Below, piece after piece: positions 38,112-46,628 of a stretch of DNA of 64,000 nucleotides. Position 1 is the first letter of the stretch; each line of letters starts with the position of its first letter. Below the pieces are notes generated by a model. That model was not told where the DNA came from. It searched no databases and was given only the letters and a program-made list of their open reading frames with translations. The position numbers and the translations under genes were made by a program. Source of the stretch: Pseudaquidulcibacter saccharophilus (GTDB taxonomy: Bacteria; Pseudomonadota; Alphaproteobacteria; Caulobacterales; Aquidulcibacteraceae); contig NZ_JAHWUS010000005.1 of the NCBI RefSeq assembly GCF_019455445.1, positions 42,792 to 106,791 on the forward strand, read 5' to 3'.

Positions 38112-38729
38112 ATGAAACTAAACCTTAAAACAAAAGGTTTCATGCCAAAATATTCCAGACCCTTGTTATTTTTAGGGCTATCGTTGCTGTGTCTTATGTT
38201 TTTCGGGGAAAAATCAACGATTTTAAAAGTTGACAATGATTTACAGCACAAACAAGCAGTAGATGATTTATTCGCCCAAATGCGCGCCGCAGACAATGCC
38301 ACAAATGCCGAGGCTGCTGAAATGCAGCTTTTTGCCGAAATCACTAAATCTGGTTCACCATCAATTGATTTATTGATGGTTGAGGCCATGACAGATAATC
38401 AAAATGGTGATTTACAGACCGCTTATGAAACCCTGCAAACAATAACGCAAAGCGCGCCAATGTTCGCCGAAGGCTTTAACCAAAAAGCCAATGTTGAATA
38501 TCAACTTGAATTAAAAGATGATGCTTTTGTTGATTTACAAAAAACAGTTGCGCTTGAACCACGACACTTTGCGGCATGGGCGGGATTAGGTGCAATTTAT
38601 GAAGAACGTGGTGATTATAAAAACGCCTTAAACGCATATAAAAATTCGGCATATTATAACCCGAACTATGATGAGGCCACGCGCGGCATCTTTCGCATTG
38701 AAACGCTTACCAAAGGTGTAATAATGTAA
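38112..38729 (+). CDS. Membrane-anchored TPR protein
   Basis: 205 aa from ATG 38112 (an earlier ATG at 38064 is possible). One N-terminal membrane span, RPLLFLGLSLLCLMFFG, is followed by a soluble domain with two or three tetratricopeptide repeats (AFVDLQKTVALEPRHFAAWAGLGAIYEERGDYKNALNAYKNSAYYNPNY is the clearest, positions about 140-190). Probably a protein-protein scaffold facing the periplasm. Divergent from leuC, upstream of gapR. Confidence 0.8.
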   Translation: MKLNLKTKGFMPKYSRPLLFLGLSLLCLMFFGEKSTILKVDNDLQHKQAVDDLFAQMRAADNATNAEAAEMQLFAEITKSGSPSIDLLMVEAMTDNQNGDLQTAYETLQTITQSAPMFAEGFNQKANVEYQLELKDDAFVDLQKTVALEPRHFAAWAGLGAIYEERGDYKNALNAYKNSAYYNPNYDEATRGIFRIETLTKGVIM

Positions 38730-38806
38730 ATTATCTGTTGCCAAAGCTTGCAAGCCGGCAAGAAAATGTGCAATTCGCACAGATATTATTTTAGGAGAAT
38801 TCCAGC

Positions 38807-39082
38807 ATGAGTTTTGAAGAAAGCGATATTGTCGCCCCACAATCTCTTGATATGTCATCAAAAGAGAAATTGAAACTTTATGTTTCTAAAATCGAAAATC
38901 TTGAGGCGGAAAAAAGCGAAATCGCAGAACAACTCAAAGAAGTTTATGCCGATGCTAAGGCACTTGGTTTTGACACCAAGGCATTGCGCAAAGTAATCGC
39001 ACGTCGCAAAAAAGACGCCAAAGCGGTTGCCGAAGAAGAAATGATGCTTGATTTATATCTTCACGCACTTGGTGAAATATAA
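38807..39082 (+). CDS. gapR: GapR nucleoid-associated protein (DUF2312)
   Basis: 91 aa. The conserved core IENLEAEKSEIAEQLKEVYADAKALGFDTKALRKVIARRKKD, and the acidic end EEEMMLDLYLHALGEI, match GapR of Caulobacter and other alphaproteobacteria almost block for block. GapR tetramers encircle overtwisted DNA ahead of replication and transcription and stimulate topoisomerases. GGAG at 38794-38797 precedes the ATG. A symmetrical hairpin follows the gene. Confidence 0.95.
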   Translation: MSFEESDIVAPQSLDMSSKEKLKLYVSKIENLEAEKSEIAEQLKEVYADAKALGFDTKALRKVIARRKKDAKAVAEEEMMLDLYLHALGEI

Positions 39083-39095
39083 TAAATTGCATTAT

Positions 39096-39123
39096 TTTCA
39101 CCCCGTATCATTACGGGGTGAAA
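39096..39123 (+). terminator. Hairpin terminator of gapR
   Basis: Perfect 11-12-bp stem TTTCACCCCGT / ACGGGGTGAAA around ATCATT, followed by TTATATTT. Confidence 0.8.
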
Positions 39124-39195
39124 TTATATTTATCCTAAATATATTGTGGTGTTTGCCTATATTCCAATAATAATTTTATTCGCTAAACTATTACT

Positions 39196-39606
39196 ATGGA
39201 AGACGGGCTTTATAAAAAAGACGAAAAACTTATTAAACGTGCGCGGTCTTACATTAACCGCGTAAAGAAACAGTCTGCCTCCAATAATATCGAGCTTACG
39301 GAATGGGAGGGGGAATTTTTATCATCCATTGATGAGCGCCTAGAAAAATACGGCAAAGCATTCAATGATCCTGATTTGGGTGCAATGAATGCACCATTAT
39401 CATTACGCCAAGGCTTGAAATTAAAACAAATCCGCAAAAAATCTTTAGGCGAAGAAGATGCCCCACCCTTTAAAAAAGCAAAATCAACATTAAATAAAAA
39501 ACCTAAAACTATTAAAGCCAAATCGGCATTAAAGGCCAAAACGACTTTAAAAAGAAAATCCCCATTGCGAACCAAAATAAAAACGCCAACAAAAATACGA
39601 GGGTAA
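39196..39606 (+). CDS. Unknown protein with lysine-rich tail
   Basis: 136 aa. Residues 1-80 form an acidic-to-mixed helical domain ([40 protein letters not shown] and [18 protein letters not shown] in parts). Residues 85-136 are almost only Lys, Thr, Ser, Ala, Pro and Leu in repeats of the K-(S/T)-x-LK type ([27 protein letters not shown]), like bacterial histone-H1-type tails. It is strongly basic and likely binds nucleic acid. It lies between gapR and msrA; msrA starts two bases after its stop. Confidence 0.65.
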   Translation: MEDGLYKKDEKLIKRARSYINRVKKQSASNNIELTEWEGEFLSSIDERLEKYGKAFNDPDLGAMNAPLSLRQGLKLKQIRKKSLGEEDAPPFKKAKSTLNKKPKTIKAKSALKAKTTLKRKSPLRTKIKTPTKIRG

Positions 39607-39607
39607 A

Positions 39608-40249
39608 ATGCTATTTAACAAAACATCATTGCCAGAACCCGGACAGGCACTTGCCGGACGCTCAAACCCATTATCAGTTGAACCAACCCATTTTGTAAAT
39701 GGAAAATCAATTTTTGCGCCATTTCCAGAAGGCCTAGAAACCATATATCTTGGCATGGGATGCTTTTGGGGTGCAGAGCGCAAACTATGGCAACAAGACG
39801 GGGTTTATGTAACCGCCGTTGGTTACGGTGCGGGCCTTACCCCTAACCCAACCTATGAAGAAGTTTGCACAGGCGGCACAGCACATGCCGAACTTGTGAT
39901 GGTTGTATATAATCCGAAAATAGTTTCATTAAATGAATTATTGAAGGTATTTTTTGAAAACCATGACCCCACACAAGGCATGCGCCAAGGTGGTGACATT
40001 GGCACACAATACAGAAGCGGCATTTACCCAACCACAGACGGGCAAAAAATCATCGCACAAAAAGCACTTGAAGAATATCAGGTTGCATTAACCCGTCATG
40101 GTCTTGGCCAGATTACAACAGAAATCAAAGAAGACATCACATTCTATTATGCCGAAACATATCACCAACAATATCTGGCAAAAAATCCAGATGGTTATTG
40201 CGGGCTTGGTGGTACTGGCGTTTCATGCCCTATTGGACTTGGAATCTAG
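39608..40249 (+). CDS. msrA: Peptide-methionine (S)-S-oxide reductase
   Basis: 213 aa. The catalytic motif [11 protein letters not shown] puts nucleophile Cys at residue 52. [37 protein letters not shown] and the C-terminal resolving region [13 protein letters not shown] are typical of MsrA. It repairs methionine sulfoxide in proteins and free methionine. It is coupled to the basic protein gene upstream (2-bp gap). Confidence 0.96.
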   Translation: MLFNKTSLPEPGQALAGRSNPLSVEPTHFVNGKSIFAPFPEGLETIYLGMGCFWGAERKLWQQDGVYVTAVGYGAGLTPNPTYEEVCTGGTAHAELVMVVYNPKIVSLNELLKVFFENHDPTQGMRQGGDIGTQYRSGIYPTTDGQKIIAQKALEEYQVALTRHGLGQITTEIKEDITFYYAETYHQQYLAKNPDGYCGLGGTGVSCPIGLGI

Positions 40250-40357
40250 AACACGAAATATTTATTCCTTTTTTATTTTTTAGGTTAAGCACCATATAGA
40301 AGCCATATCCTATTGATAATAACTTCTCACTAGGGACGAAAACCATAAAACCTAAAC

Positions 40358-40400
40358 TTTGCCACTAAAAATTTGCAATAAAAAATTTGAAAGTGGCAAA
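40358..40400. repeat. Inverted repeat in the leader of the glycine-zipper gene
   Basis: TTTGCCACT (40358-40366) and AGTGGCAAA (40392-40400) pair perfectly, with inner AAATTT self-complementary boxes. It lies 21 bp before the start at 40422, so it may act as a 5'-UTR hairpin or operator. Confidence 0.5.
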
Positions 40401-40421
40401 ACAGTTTGAAAGGAATTCGAT

Positions 40422-40877
40422 ATGTTTAGCGAAAGAATTAAAAGACAGGCTTCATTAGGTGGCGCGATTGCGTTGACTGTTGTCACGATTGCCACGGCCT
40501 TTGCGCCACAAACCGCGGCTGCACGTTCTTATGATGGTTATTGCTATCAAAAAAATTCAAATACGCGCACAAAAGGCACTGTAATTGGTGCGGTTGCTGG
40601 TGCTGTAATTGGCTCTAATGTAGCGGGGCATGGTAACAAAACTGAAGGCTCAATATTAGGTGCCGTTGTTGGCGGTGTTGTTGGCTCCCAAGTCGGGGCA
40701 CAGGTAAAAGAAACCAATCGTGCCAATTGCATGTCAAACCGTTATTATATTTATAATAGCGGATATTATGCGCCGCCTCCGCCACCAAAAGGCTACCGTG
40801 TTGCATATTTTTATGACCGTCCACAGGGCATGTATTATGTAAAGCATAAACATGGACATGGTAACCACAGACATTAA
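40422..40877 (+). CDS. Glycine-zipper surface protein (copy 1)
   Basis: 151 aa. The secretion signal ends near TAAA. The mature part has SYDGYCYQKN, then a glycine-zipper 2TM segment GTVIGAVAGAVIGSNVAG with a second GSILGAVVGGVVGSQVG, a tyrosine-rich stretch (YYIYNSGYYAPPPPPKGY) and a His-rich tail (KHKHGHGNHRH) that could bind metal. Glycine-zipper proteins of this sort are outer-membrane or periplasmic (Rick_17kDa/SlyB-like). Paralogue at 41796-42209. A leader hairpin precedes it; the lipid kinase follows after 14 bp. Confidence 0.82.
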   Translation: MFSERIKRQASLGGAIALTVVTIATAFAPQTAAARSYDGYCYQKNSNTRTKGTVIGAVAGAVIGSNVAGHGNKTEGSILGAVVGGVVGSQVGAQVKETNRANCMSNRYYIYNSGYYAPPPPPKGYRVAYFYDRPQGMYYVKHKHGHGNHRH

Positions 40878-40891
40878 ACATAAGTGAATGA

Positions 40892-41806
40892 ATGCCAAAA
40901 TACGACATTATTCTGAACATTGCTTCGGGAACCGCACAAAATTTGGGTGCTGAAAATCTTAAAGTAATGATAGAAAATTCCGGCCTTGAATATGGGGAAT
41001 TAATCCTCTGTGAAGGAACGGATATGGATAAAAACCTCGAAAAACTTATCCCATCCCCCTTACCATTATTAATTGGTGGTGGGGATGGGACCATTCGTTA
41101 TAGTGCGGCAAAATTATTGCCGCGTAAGAAAGCTTTTGGGATTATTCCATTTGGAACGATGAATCTTTTGGCACGTGACCTTGGGATACCAACCCAATTA
41201 GAAGAAACATTGGCCTCATATAAACAAGGTTATGATGAGGCAATTGTTGATGCATCTTTTGTAAATAATGAATTATATCTTTGTGCGGCAAGTATTGGAA
41301 CAATGCCATCAGCATCACAAGTTCGTGAGGAAAATCGCGAAATTCCAAATATAATTATGTTTCCACAATTATTCTTGCACACATTAAGCGAATTCCAACG
41401 ACTAAGTAGAAAACGAATTTATCTAAATGTTGATGGCCGAAAATATAAATTTCGCTCCCCCGCAATCGTAATTTCTAATAATAAATTTACCGAAACCGAA
41501 GGTGCAAGCTTTGATAATTTTAAACGCGGCTCTTTGAACGATGGCTTATTAGCAATTTATGCCACAAAAACCCAGAATATTTGGGATCATCTACGCTTTT
41601 TGGGAAAATTATTATTGGGAAACTGGTTAAAGGATGAAGGCCTTAAAAAATGGGAAGGCAAACAAATTATCCTAAACACCAAATCAAGGCGTGAAATGGT
41701 TTCAATTGATGGTGACTTGATTGAACTTCCAACGCCAATCAAGTTCACCATTCAAAAAGGTGCGCTAACTTTATTGCAACCGCACCAAGCTGTGGCTAGC
41801 GCCTAA
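40892..41806 (+). CDS. Diacylglycerol/lipid kinase family protein
   Basis: 304 aa. The catalytic core LLIGGGDGTIRYSAAKLL and FGIIPFGTMNLLARDLGIP are the nucleotide-binding signatures of the DAGK/YegS fold. The C-terminal beta-sandwich includes RGSLNDGLLAIY and VSIDGDLIELP. Phosphorylates diacylglycerol, sphingoid or undecaprenol-like lipids; the exact lipid is unknown. The N-terminal NIASGT replaces the more usual NPxSG. It converges with the second glycine-zipper gene, overlapping it by 11 bp. Confidence 0.88.
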   Translation: MPKYDIILNIASGTAQNLGAENLKVMIENSGLEYGELILCEGTDMDKNLEKLIPSPLPLLIGGGDGTIRYSAAKLLPRKKAFGIIPFGTMNLLARDLGIPTQLEETLASYKQGYDEAIVDASFVNNELYLCAASIGTMPSASQVREENREIPNIIMFPQLFLHTLSEFQRLSRKRIYLNVDGRKYKFRSPAIVISNNKFTETEGASFDNFKRGSLNDGLLAIYATKTQNIWDHLRFLGKLLLGNWLKDEGLKKWEGKQIILNTKSRREMVSIDGDLIELPTPIKFTIQKGALTLLQPHQAVASA

Positions 41807-42209
41807 TATAGACCATATTGGTTGGGCGGGTTTTGTAATAAACAATTTTATAGCCATCCGGTGCAGGTTTCGCATACATAGATGTCGATAAAATATAATA
41901 TTTATCTTCCAAACATTTGGTTTTGCTTTTCTTTACCACGCCACCAATTTGGCTTCCGGCAACACCACCCACCGCAGCACCAATTAGCGTGCCGCCGGTT
42001 TTATTACCTTTTTTAGAAACTGCATTACCCAATGCCGCGCCGGCAACTGCTCCAATAATCGTGCCTTTAGTTTTTGTATTGTCACTAGGATTTACAGGTT
42101 GATAGCAGTAACCGTCATAGGTCTTTGCATACGCAAATGAAGCGGTCAATAACAGTGCAACTGCACCGCCAAAAGAAACCTTTATGCCAGTTTTTGAATT
42201 TAACATCAT
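41796..42209 (-). CDS. Glycine-zipper surface protein (copy 2)
   Basis: 137 aa. Signal peptide cleaved near SFAYA, then TYDGYCYQPVN as in copy 1. Glycine-zipper repeats GTIIGAVAGAALGNAV and GTLIGAAVGGVAGSQIGG follow, then a KCLEDKYYIL segment and the tyrosine-rich end. Clearly a paralogue of the 40422 gene but with a short basic tail in place of the His-rich one. Facing the lipid kinase gene, which sits between the two paralogues. Confidence 0.82.
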   Translation of the reverse strand: MMLNSKTGIKVSFGGAVALLLTASFAYAKTYDGYCYQPVNPSDNTKTKGTIIGAVAGAALGNAVSKKGNKTGGTLIGAAVGGVAGSQIGGVVKKSKTKCLEDKYYILSTSMYAKPAPDGYKIVYYKTRPTNMVYIRR

Positions 42210-42315
42210 ACACCCCTTTTTGGCTATAATTTACTAAATCCGTCCCATGTCTTGATTATACGCCGCTTCGTAAAAATTGACATAATTTTTTATGTCTTTA
42301 GAAAATTAATTTGAT

Positions 42316-43311
42316 TTAATCACAATTGTTTTTTTGAGCTTGTTCATAAGTTTCATTAAAATCAGAAAACCTTTTATTTTTACCAGGTTCATCCTTGATT
42401 CTGAAAAGTGTCTTAAAATCCCCTTCATTCATTCCAAGTTTTACCATCCCGATTTTATATTTGTCGTTTCGCAACAAACCTACACCAACGCTATCCTGCA
42501 TTGATAAATGATAATCGGCAAATTTTTCAAATTTCGTTCTTGTCTCAAAATCACCTAATTTTGCCAATTTGCAAAAGGCATAGCCAACATTCTCCAAAAC
42601 CGAATTATGAGAATCAACTAAATACTTATTTTTCGGATCCTCGGCAAATATTGCAATATCCTCAAGAATATAGAAAATCATTTCTTTTCCGTCATCGCCG
42701 AAATCACCAATGTTTTGCATAGAATAATCCAAGCTTTTGCGTAATTCCCGATTTTTTATAATCTTCTTATAATCGGCAACATGGTTTTTAATAACATTGG
42801 GCGGAAGATTATGAATTATACTATCGAGTGCATCAAATTGCTTACGTTCATCATCGCTCATTTTATTAATACGAAAATCACGGTCATAATAGTTTTCTAA
42901 TCTTGTGAAAATTGCATCTCCGATAGCCTGTAAAGTTTCCGAACTTAGATCCTTTTTTCCCTTCATAATCGTATATGCATCTAGAGGAATAAGGTAATTC
43001 ATATCAGATAGAGATTTTATTAATAATTTCACGCGCAAATTCTGAAACTCCGCATTTTTTAGCTTGTCTTTGCGAAAAGATGTCGAAAAATAATCATTAA
43101 TTAATTGCTGCGCGAGTGCGTTTTCGACCTTACCTTCAATTACCTTTTTTATACTTGCATCAAGTAAATCGTCTATATCAGCAGTATCTAATTCAAGATT
43201 AAGCCCAAGTTTTTTCGCCAATAGATCTTTGAATTCAACCCTTAAATCATCCTGCGCAATTGAGCCTATTTTTGTACGAATTTTCCATAGTTCGGTTGAC
43301 GCACTTGTCAT
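42316..43311 (-). CDS. Unknown soluble protein, second gene of a pair
   Basis: 331 aa, mostly helical and charged, with no signal peptide or recognised motif. Features include an N-terminal TELWKIRTKIGSIAQDDLR, a DLLDASIKKVIEGK region and a Cys at the C-terminus (NNCD). Its start overlaps the end of the upstream membrane gene by four bases, so the two are translationally coupled and probably act together. AT-rich codons set the pair apart from nearby housekeeping genes. Confidence 0.7.
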   Translation of the reverse strand: MTSASTELWKIRTKIGSIAQDDLRVEFKDLLAKKLGLNLELDTADIDDLLDASIKKVIEGKVENALAQQLINDYFSTSFRKDKLKNAEFQNLRVKLLIKSLSDMNYLIPLDAYTIMKGKKDLSSETLQAIGDAIFTRLENYYDRDFRINKMSDDERKQFDALDSIIHNLPPNVIKNHVADYKKIIKNRELRKSLDYSMQNIGDFGDDGKEMIFYILEDIAIFAEDPKNKYLVDSHNSVLENVGYAFCKLAKLGDFETRTKFEKFADYHLSMQDSVGVGLLRNDKYKIGMVKLGMNEGDFKTLFRIKDEPGKNKRFSDFNETYEQAQKNNCD

Positions 43312-44114
43312 ACCGCTAATATCTGGAACAAAGCCAAAGACAGGACCATATCTTGAATAAGAAAGCTTTGTTGATAAATTTTTTCTAATTTGCCAGCACT
43401 TTGCGTAAATGCCGAGACACGCCTTATTTCTTTTCGATCTATGGTACTGCTATCAAGTTTTTCAATTACGAAATCAGCTTCTCGCAAATTTGTTTCATAT
43501 GAAATTATGCAGTTCCCCGCCGCAGCCTGTGCCAATGCATATGTGCCAGCATACCTATCATCATAGTCTATGCTATAATTAATTGCTGGGCAGTTTTGAC
43601 GTTTTTCAAAATAATAACCTATGGCATCCGCATTTGCATCTTCAAGACTTGGCGCGATAATATATTTTTCAACCTGATGATTTAATAAAGCGCGAATACA
43701 ATTTCCGTCACAACTTTCATCCTTTTTACTAATTCGGCTATTGTAACTAACAACGGCAATGTTTTTAATTTTTACACCTTTTTCAATTAGGTTCATGTCG
43801 CTTTTGGTTGAAATTTTCGCATCCCAATCAATTTTTATATTCAAAACCAGCGACAAAGTAACTAATAGCCCAAAAGTCATTAAAGCCCCAGCGAACACTT
43901 TTTCATCTTCACTGAATCTGTCAGGCAGTATGTATGACGCCAACACGCCGCCCAAGAGTATAGAAAAAAGAAACGGAATTGCTATTAATAACGGGTTTAC
44001 AAATATTCCGATTAGAACATAATATAAGGCGATATAAATTATCGGCTGACTTAGCAAAAATGCCGAAGCAGCACCTAGTAAAAACAATAAGATAAAATAT
44101 TTACGCCGCATCAA
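43308..44114 (-). CDS. Unknown membrane protein, first gene of a pair
   Basis: 268 aa. Three hydrophobic segments (about 5-25, 28-62, 75-92) lead to a soluble domain with paired Cys (DESCDGNCIRAL; RQNCPAINYS; AAGNCIISYE), likely periplasmic and disulfide-bonded, and a final hydrophobic end. No family recognised. It is coupled to the 331-aa gene downstream (ATGA overlap). About 90 bp separate its start from the gcdH terminator. Confidence 0.7.
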   Translation of the reverse strand: MMRRKYFILLFLLGAASAFLLSQPIIYIALYYVLIGIFVNPLLIAIPFLFSILLGGVLASYILPDRFSEDEKVFAGALMTFGLLVTLSLVLNIKIDWDAKISTKSDMNLIEKGVKIKNIAVVSYNSRISKKDESCDGNCIRALLNHQVEKYIIAPSLEDANADAIGYYFEKRQNCPAINYSIDYDDRYAGTYALAQAAAGNCIISYETNLREADFVIEKLDSSTIDRKEIRRVSAFTQSAGKLEKIYQQSFLIQDMVLSLALFQILAV

Positions 44115-44203
44115 AATACCACAAACAGCTAAACCCTATGCCGTATGTGTTTAATTTGCATAAATAAAACATCAAAGATTGTAATTTGTTGTGAATTTAA
44201 AAC

Positions 44204-44233
44204 AAAAAGCCCTGCTTATTTGCAGGGCTTTTT
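44204..44233. terminator. Terminator of gcdH
   Basis: Perfect 12-bp stem AAAAAGCCCTGC / GCAGGGCTTTTT with a 6-nt loop, working in both directions, 33 bp after the gcdH stop. Confidence 0.9.
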
Positions 44234-44265
44234 AAAAGCAACAATTGTTTATACTTTGAAAATTA

Positions 44266-45453
44266 TCAGAAAAATGCCTGTAAGCCTGTTTGTGCACGTC
44301 CCAAAATAAGGGTGTGAACATCATAAGCACCTTCGTAAGTGTTTACGGTTTCAAGGTTTACCATGTGACGCATAACTGGGAATTCATCAGAGATGCCGTT
44401 TCCGCCATGCATATCACGTGCCATGCGGGCGATATTTAACGCCTTTCCACAATTGTTGCGCTTGATAAGTGAAATCATTTCTGGCGCCATATTATGTTCA
44501 TCAAATAAACGACCAACACGCAAACATGCCTGAAGACCCAAGGTAATTTCAGTCATCATCTCAGTTAGTTTTGCTTGATAAAGCTGGTTATTTGCCAATG
44601 GGCGATTAAATTGCTTGCGATCTAGGCCGTATTGACGCGCCGCGTGCCAACAAGCTTCAGCAGCACCCATTACACCCCATGCAATGCCATAACGCGCACG
44701 GTTAAGGCAGCCAAATGGCCCTGATAGACCTTCTGCATTTGGCAAAAGCGCATCTTCAGGTACTTCAACATTATCCATTACGATTTCACCGGTAATAGAT
44801 GCACGAAGTGATAATTTACCTTCAATTTTTGGTGCGCTTAAACCCTTCATACCTTTTTCAAGGATAAAACCACGAATTTTGCCATCATGGGCATCAGATT
44901 TTGCCCAAACCACAAAAACATCGGCGATAGGTGAATTTGAAATCCACATTTTAGCGCCATTAATCACGTAACCGCCATCAACCTTGGTCGCCTTGGTTTT
45001 CATACCACCTGGGTCAGAACCTGCATCTGGTTCAGTTAAACCAAAGCATCCGATATATTCACCAGTTGCAAGTTTTGGCAGATATTTCTTACGCTGCTCT
45101 TCAGAGCCATAAGCATAAATCGGATACATAACCAATGAAGATTGCACCGACATCATAGAGCGATAGCCAGAATCCACACGCTCTACTTCACGTGCAACCA
45201 AGCCATAAGAAACATAAGAAGCGCCAACACCGCCGTATTCTTCGGGAACAGTTACGCCAAGCAAGCCTAGCTCACCCATTTCAGTAAAAATTGCCGGATC
45301 GGTATATTCTTTACGAAAAGCATCACGAACACGCGGTTGCAAAGCCGATTGGCAATATGCATTCGCACTGTCGCGTATCATTTTTTCTTCATCAGTTAAT
45401 TGTTGTTCAAATAGAAATGGGTCTTCCCAGTTAAATTTATTCTTATCAGCCAT
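44266..45453 (-). CDS. gcdH: Glutaryl-CoA dehydrogenase
   Basis: 395 aa from the ATG at 45453 (GGAG upstream). A longer frame to 45558 adds 35 unmatched residues. Acyl-CoA dehydrogenase blocks: [53 protein letters not shown], and the C-terminal [17 protein letters not shown] with [17 protein letters not shown]. The Glu in TYEG is the position of the catalytic base in GCDH. Converts glutaryl-CoA to crotonyl-CoA in lysine and aromatic degradation. Confidence 0.92.
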   Translation of the reverse strand: MADKNKFNWEDPFLFEQQLTDEEKMIRDSANAYCQSALQPRVRDAFRKEYTDPAIFTEMGELGLLGVTVPEEYGGVGASYVSYGLVAREVERVDSGYRSMMSVQSSLVMYPIYAYGSEEQRKKYLPKLATGEYIGCFGLTEPDAGSDPGGMKTKATKVDGGYVINGAKMWISNSPIADVFVVWAKSDAHDGKIRGFILEKGMKGLSAPKIEGKLSLRASITGEIVMDNVEVPEDALLPNAEGLSGPFGCLNRARYGIAWGVMGAAEACWHAARQYGLDRKQFNRPLANNQLYQAKLTEMMTEITLGLQACLRVGRLFDEHNMAPEMISLIKRNNCGKALNIARMARDMHGGNGISDEFPVMRHMVNLETVNTYEGAYDVHTLILGRAQTGLQAFF

Positions 45454-45627
45454 TTTGCTCCGCCCAAAAGATGTAAAATAAACAAGTTTTTTTGTTATAA
45501 CAACCCACCCGCCCCTATTTAAAGACAGTATCTTTACGACTTTTTTATTTTTTGCCATGCGCGCGGTATTTTATACTTAGTTCAGACACTCTAAGTTTTG
45601 AATATAACAAAAATAAGGAGTTATGTG

Positions 45628-45969
45628 ATGTTCTCAACCGCAACCGAACTTGCCGCAAAAGGCACAGCCGCCTTAGCAAAACACGACATTGAAAAAGGCG
45701 CAAAAAGACTTAGAAGCAAAGTCAAAAAAGCTATCGATGACGCAGAAGAAAAAGTTACTGATGATAATAATGTCGTGACTGATCTTGCTGATGGCGCAAA
45801 TAAACTGGGCGAACAAATGCGTGCATGGTTCGACAATGCATCTGTTCAAGCAAAAGATAATGCAAAAAAAGTTGAAAGCCAAATTAAAGCCAAACCCGTT
45901 GAATCTTCATTGATTGCTCTAGGTGTTGGCGTAGTAATTGGCGCATTATTAACCCGCAAACCAAATTAA
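45628..45969 (+). CDS. DUF883 (YqjD/ElaB-like) membrane-anchored protein
   Basis: 113 aa. ATG 45628 has AAGGAG seven bases upstream. An amphipathic, Lys/Glu/Asp-rich helical body precedes a single C-terminal span, SSLIALGVGVVIGALLTRK, the pattern of DUF883 proteins that tether ribosomes to the inner membrane in E. coli stationary phase. Followed after 28 bp by a membrane protein and then entericidin, as in a YqjDE-like stress operon. Confidence 0.85.
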   Translation: MFSTATELAAKGTAALAKHDIEKGAKRLRSKVKKAIDDAEEKVTDDNNVVTDLADGANKLGEQMRAWFDNASVQAKDNAKKVESQIKAKPVESSLIALGVGVVIGALLTRKPN

Positions 45970-45997
45970 ACTTTAACATAAACCTCTGGAACAGAAT

Positions 45998-46402
45998 ATG
46001 TTTAAACTAGCACAAATCATTGAATTGCTTTTAAATAATGGACGATTGTCACAATCGTCGCCATATTTGAAAAATATTGTCGGTAACCTTGCTAAAATTA
46101 TTCTGTTCGGGATGTTTGCAATCTTGATGTTCATTGGATTGATGGGCTTTGGCTTTAGTTATATTTACCTAACCCTAATCCACAATGGTGCGCCGGTTTA
46201 TGTGGCGATATCAGCGATAATTATACCAGTAATCTTAATGATGGTGATTGCCGTGCTTTTAATGCGAAATATTTGGCTTGAAACATCAAACAATATTGCG
46301 CATATCTTTAACTTTCAGGTTCCTATTGGCGATCAAATTCAAAATGTTGCCCATAGTTTCCTTCGCGGGTTATTATCGCCCAATCAAGCGTCTTCTAAAT
46401 AG
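45998..46402 (+). CDS. Small two-span membrane protein (YqjE/holin-superfamily-like)
   Basis: 134 aa with two long hydrophobic spans (IILFGMFAILMFIGLMGFGFSYIYL about 35-60 and VAISAIIIPVILMMVIAVLLM about 70-92), flanked by basic helices. The position directly after a DUF883 gene mirrors yqjD-yqjE, and the spans resemble the actinobacterial/proteobacterial holin-X superfamily; the family call is tentative. Next gene starts eight bases after its stop. Confidence 0.65.
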   Translation: MFKLAQIIELLLNNGRLSQSSPYLKNIVGNLAKIILFGMFAILMFIGLMGFGFSYIYLTLIHNGAPVYVAISAIIIPVILMMVIAVLLMRNIWLETSNNIAHIFNFQVPIGDQIQNVAHSFLRGLLSPNQASSK

Positions 46403-46410
46403 GTGTTAAA

Positions 46411-46554
46411 ATGAAAAAACTTGTAATCTTTATCGCTTTTCCTGCCCTAATGCTTTGCTCTGCATGTAATACCGTGAAAGGTGTTGGCAAAGATGTGACG
46501 GCCGTAGGAAATGCAGTTACCCACGCCGCGGACGAAGCAAAACCAAAAAAATAA
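46411..46554 (+). CDS. Entericidin A/B-family small lipoprotein
   Basis: 47 aa. Lipobox LCSAC (Cys19 region) after MKKLVIFIAFPALM, then the family motif CNTVKGVGKDVTAVGNAV and a charged tail. Entericidins are small envelope lipoproteins induced in stationary phase or osmotic stress. Third gene of the DUF883 operon; a strong terminator lies 21 bp downstream. Confidence 0.88.
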   Translation: MKKLVIFIAFPALMLCSACNTVKGVGKDVTAVGNAVTHAADEAKPKK

Positions 46555-46574
46555 ACGAATAAATTAAAGTTTAT

Positions 46575-46613
46575 GGTGTAATTGAACCTAAAAGTTCAAT
46601 TACACCAATTTTA
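46575..46613 (+). terminator. Terminator of the stress operon
   Basis: Perfect 13-bp stem GGTGTAATTGAAC / GTTCAATTACACC (46575-46587, 46594-46606), 6-nt loop, then AATTTTATT. Confidence 0.85.
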
Positions 46614-46628
46614 TTAGATAAGGTAAAA

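Noticed and set aside
46411..46554. Entericidin as a toxin-antitoxin pair
   Set aside because: Only one short lipoprotein gene is present; no second entericidin follows.
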